Positions 63,538 through 64,000 of a stretch of DNA of 64,000 bases are shown here, one piece after another. Below the pieces are notes generated by a model. It saw only the letters and a list, made by a program, of their open reading frames with translations. It did no database searches and was not told the origin of the DNA. The translations under genes were made by a program, and so were the position numbers. Location of the stretch: assembly GCF_905175375.1 (NCBI RefSeq), contig NZ_CAJIMS010000001.1, positions 3,286,001 to 3,350,000 on the forward strand, read 5' to 3'. This DNA comes from Chryseobacterium aquaeductus. GTDB taxonomy: Bacteria; Bacteroidota; Bacteroidia; Flavobacteriales; Weeksellaceae. Every line of letters starts with the position of its first letter. Positions within the stretch are counted from its first letter, which is position 1.

Positions 63538-64000
63538 TCATTTCGTTTCCATCAATTGTTTTTCAAATTCCCGGTGTGGTGGCATTTCCACACTGTCCAA
63601 CAATCGTTTCAGATTTCCGTTAAAGGTTTTCTGAATAGTGTTTCCGTCTCGTTTTAGTTTTTTAAAAACGCCTTCATCCACCAAATCCCAAACTGCATAT
63701 TTTGCATTTCCATCTACCGTAAACAATCCGAAATGATTTTCCGAACCGTTCGAATTTCCTGCATCCTTCCAAGGCTCGTCAAAGGCTTCGAAATAGAAAC
63801 ATGAAATTCCCGCTTCGTTCGTCCAATCCCGCATTTTATGGTAAAAAATTCCAGCTTTGTATTCGTCTACTGCTTTAGAATCATTGCTTCCATACAATTC
63901 ATTCGAAAAAGTTGCCCAACCGGTTTCTCCAATGTGAATCGGTTTTTCTACGTCCAAACTCTGCATATACTTTTTTACTGCATTGTACTGTGATTTTGCA
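63538..64000 (-). CDS. GH17 enzyme, C-terminal part (cut by window end)
   Basis: The last about 153 residues of a third GH17-type protein. The frame stays open to base 64000 and beyond, so the start lies outside. The nucleophile is the Glu in IGETGWATFS, and CFYFEAFDEPWKD matches the equivalent FYFSSFDESWK of the other two GH17 domains. It is more diverged from them than they are from each other and ends in a longer charged tail. It is the first visible gene of the leftward glucan group; transporters of the SusC/SusD type, if present, would be upstream. Confidence 0.85.
   Translation of the reverse strand, partial: AKSQYNAVKKYMQSLDVEKPIHIGETGWATFSNELYGSNDSKAVDEYKAGIFYHKMRDWTNEAGISCFYFEAFDEPWKDAGNSNGSENHFGLFTVDGNAKYAVWDLVDEGVFKKLKRDGNTIQKTFNGNLKRLLDSVEMPPHREFEKQLMETK

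Overview
The window is AT-rich chromosomal DNA from a member of the Bacteroidota, class Flavobacteriia, most likely Chryseobacterium or a close relative in the Weeksellaceae. The evidence is type IX secretion (T9SS) C-terminal sorting domains, promoter-like TAnnTTTG elements instead of Shine-Dalgarno sites, Bacteroidota-type hybrid sensor kinases, a holA-linked HsdR-N protein, and short intergenic repeats of the cgcagatttagc type. No prophage, intact insertion sequence or CRISPR array was seen.

Layout. (1) 45-7340: a leftward signalling cluster with two single-domain response regulators, a stand-alone CheB, a CheR, a 1207-residue CHASE3-HAMP-GAF hybrid kinase with three receivers, and a receiver-PAS kinase. 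It has no chemoreceptor, CheA or CheW. (2) 7661-18294: mostly housekeeping and small conserved genes (acyltransferase, AsmA-like protein, HAD phosphatase, DUF2911, GNAT, cupin, zinc ribbon, dienelactone hydrolase, HsdR-N protein, holA, trxB). (3) 18446-20048: tRNA-Ser(UGA) with promoter and terminator, next to a truncated flavin reductase, then a TspO-like membrane protein. (4) 20264-30888: a three-gene phosphorelay (LuxR-type regulator, kinase, hybrid kinase) downstream of a surface-fibre locus: three paralogous pilin-like proteins, a PapD-like chaperone, an outer-membrane usher-like barrel and a possible tip protein. Two pilin genes share an identical 251-bp promoter and signal-peptide segment. 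(5) 31000-43965: two large PAS kinases separated by gene-poor stretches with decayed fragments (HipB-like, AraC-like), then a lipopolysaccharide set (PAP2 phosphatase, WaaP/InaA-like kinase, GT9 glycosyltransferase), a lone receiver, a serine hydrolase and a PA2169-type protein. (6) 44228-51891: an FAD/NAD(P)-binding protein, then a tight five-gene operon reading egtD, egtB, ABC ATPase, fused permease/binding protein and MalY-type C-S lyase. This looks like ergothioneine synthesis plus transport. (7) 52072-64000: a membrane-bound propeller/Y_Y_Y/LuxR regulator, then a beta-1,3-glucan (laminarin-like) utilisation locus with a T9SS-sorted binding protein, GH16, GH17, an MFS transporter fused to GH17, GH30 and a third GH17 cut by the window end.

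The points most worth attention are these: the binding domain of the EgtU-like transporter is circularly permuted; a MalY-family lyase closes the ergothioneine operon where EgtE activity is needed; a GPH-type sugar symporter carries a GH17 enzyme on its predicted cytoplasmic tail; and a chaperone-usher-like fibre locus with duplicated pilin promoters is coupled to its own phosphorelay. All functions are inferred from sequence motifs read by eye; no database search was run.
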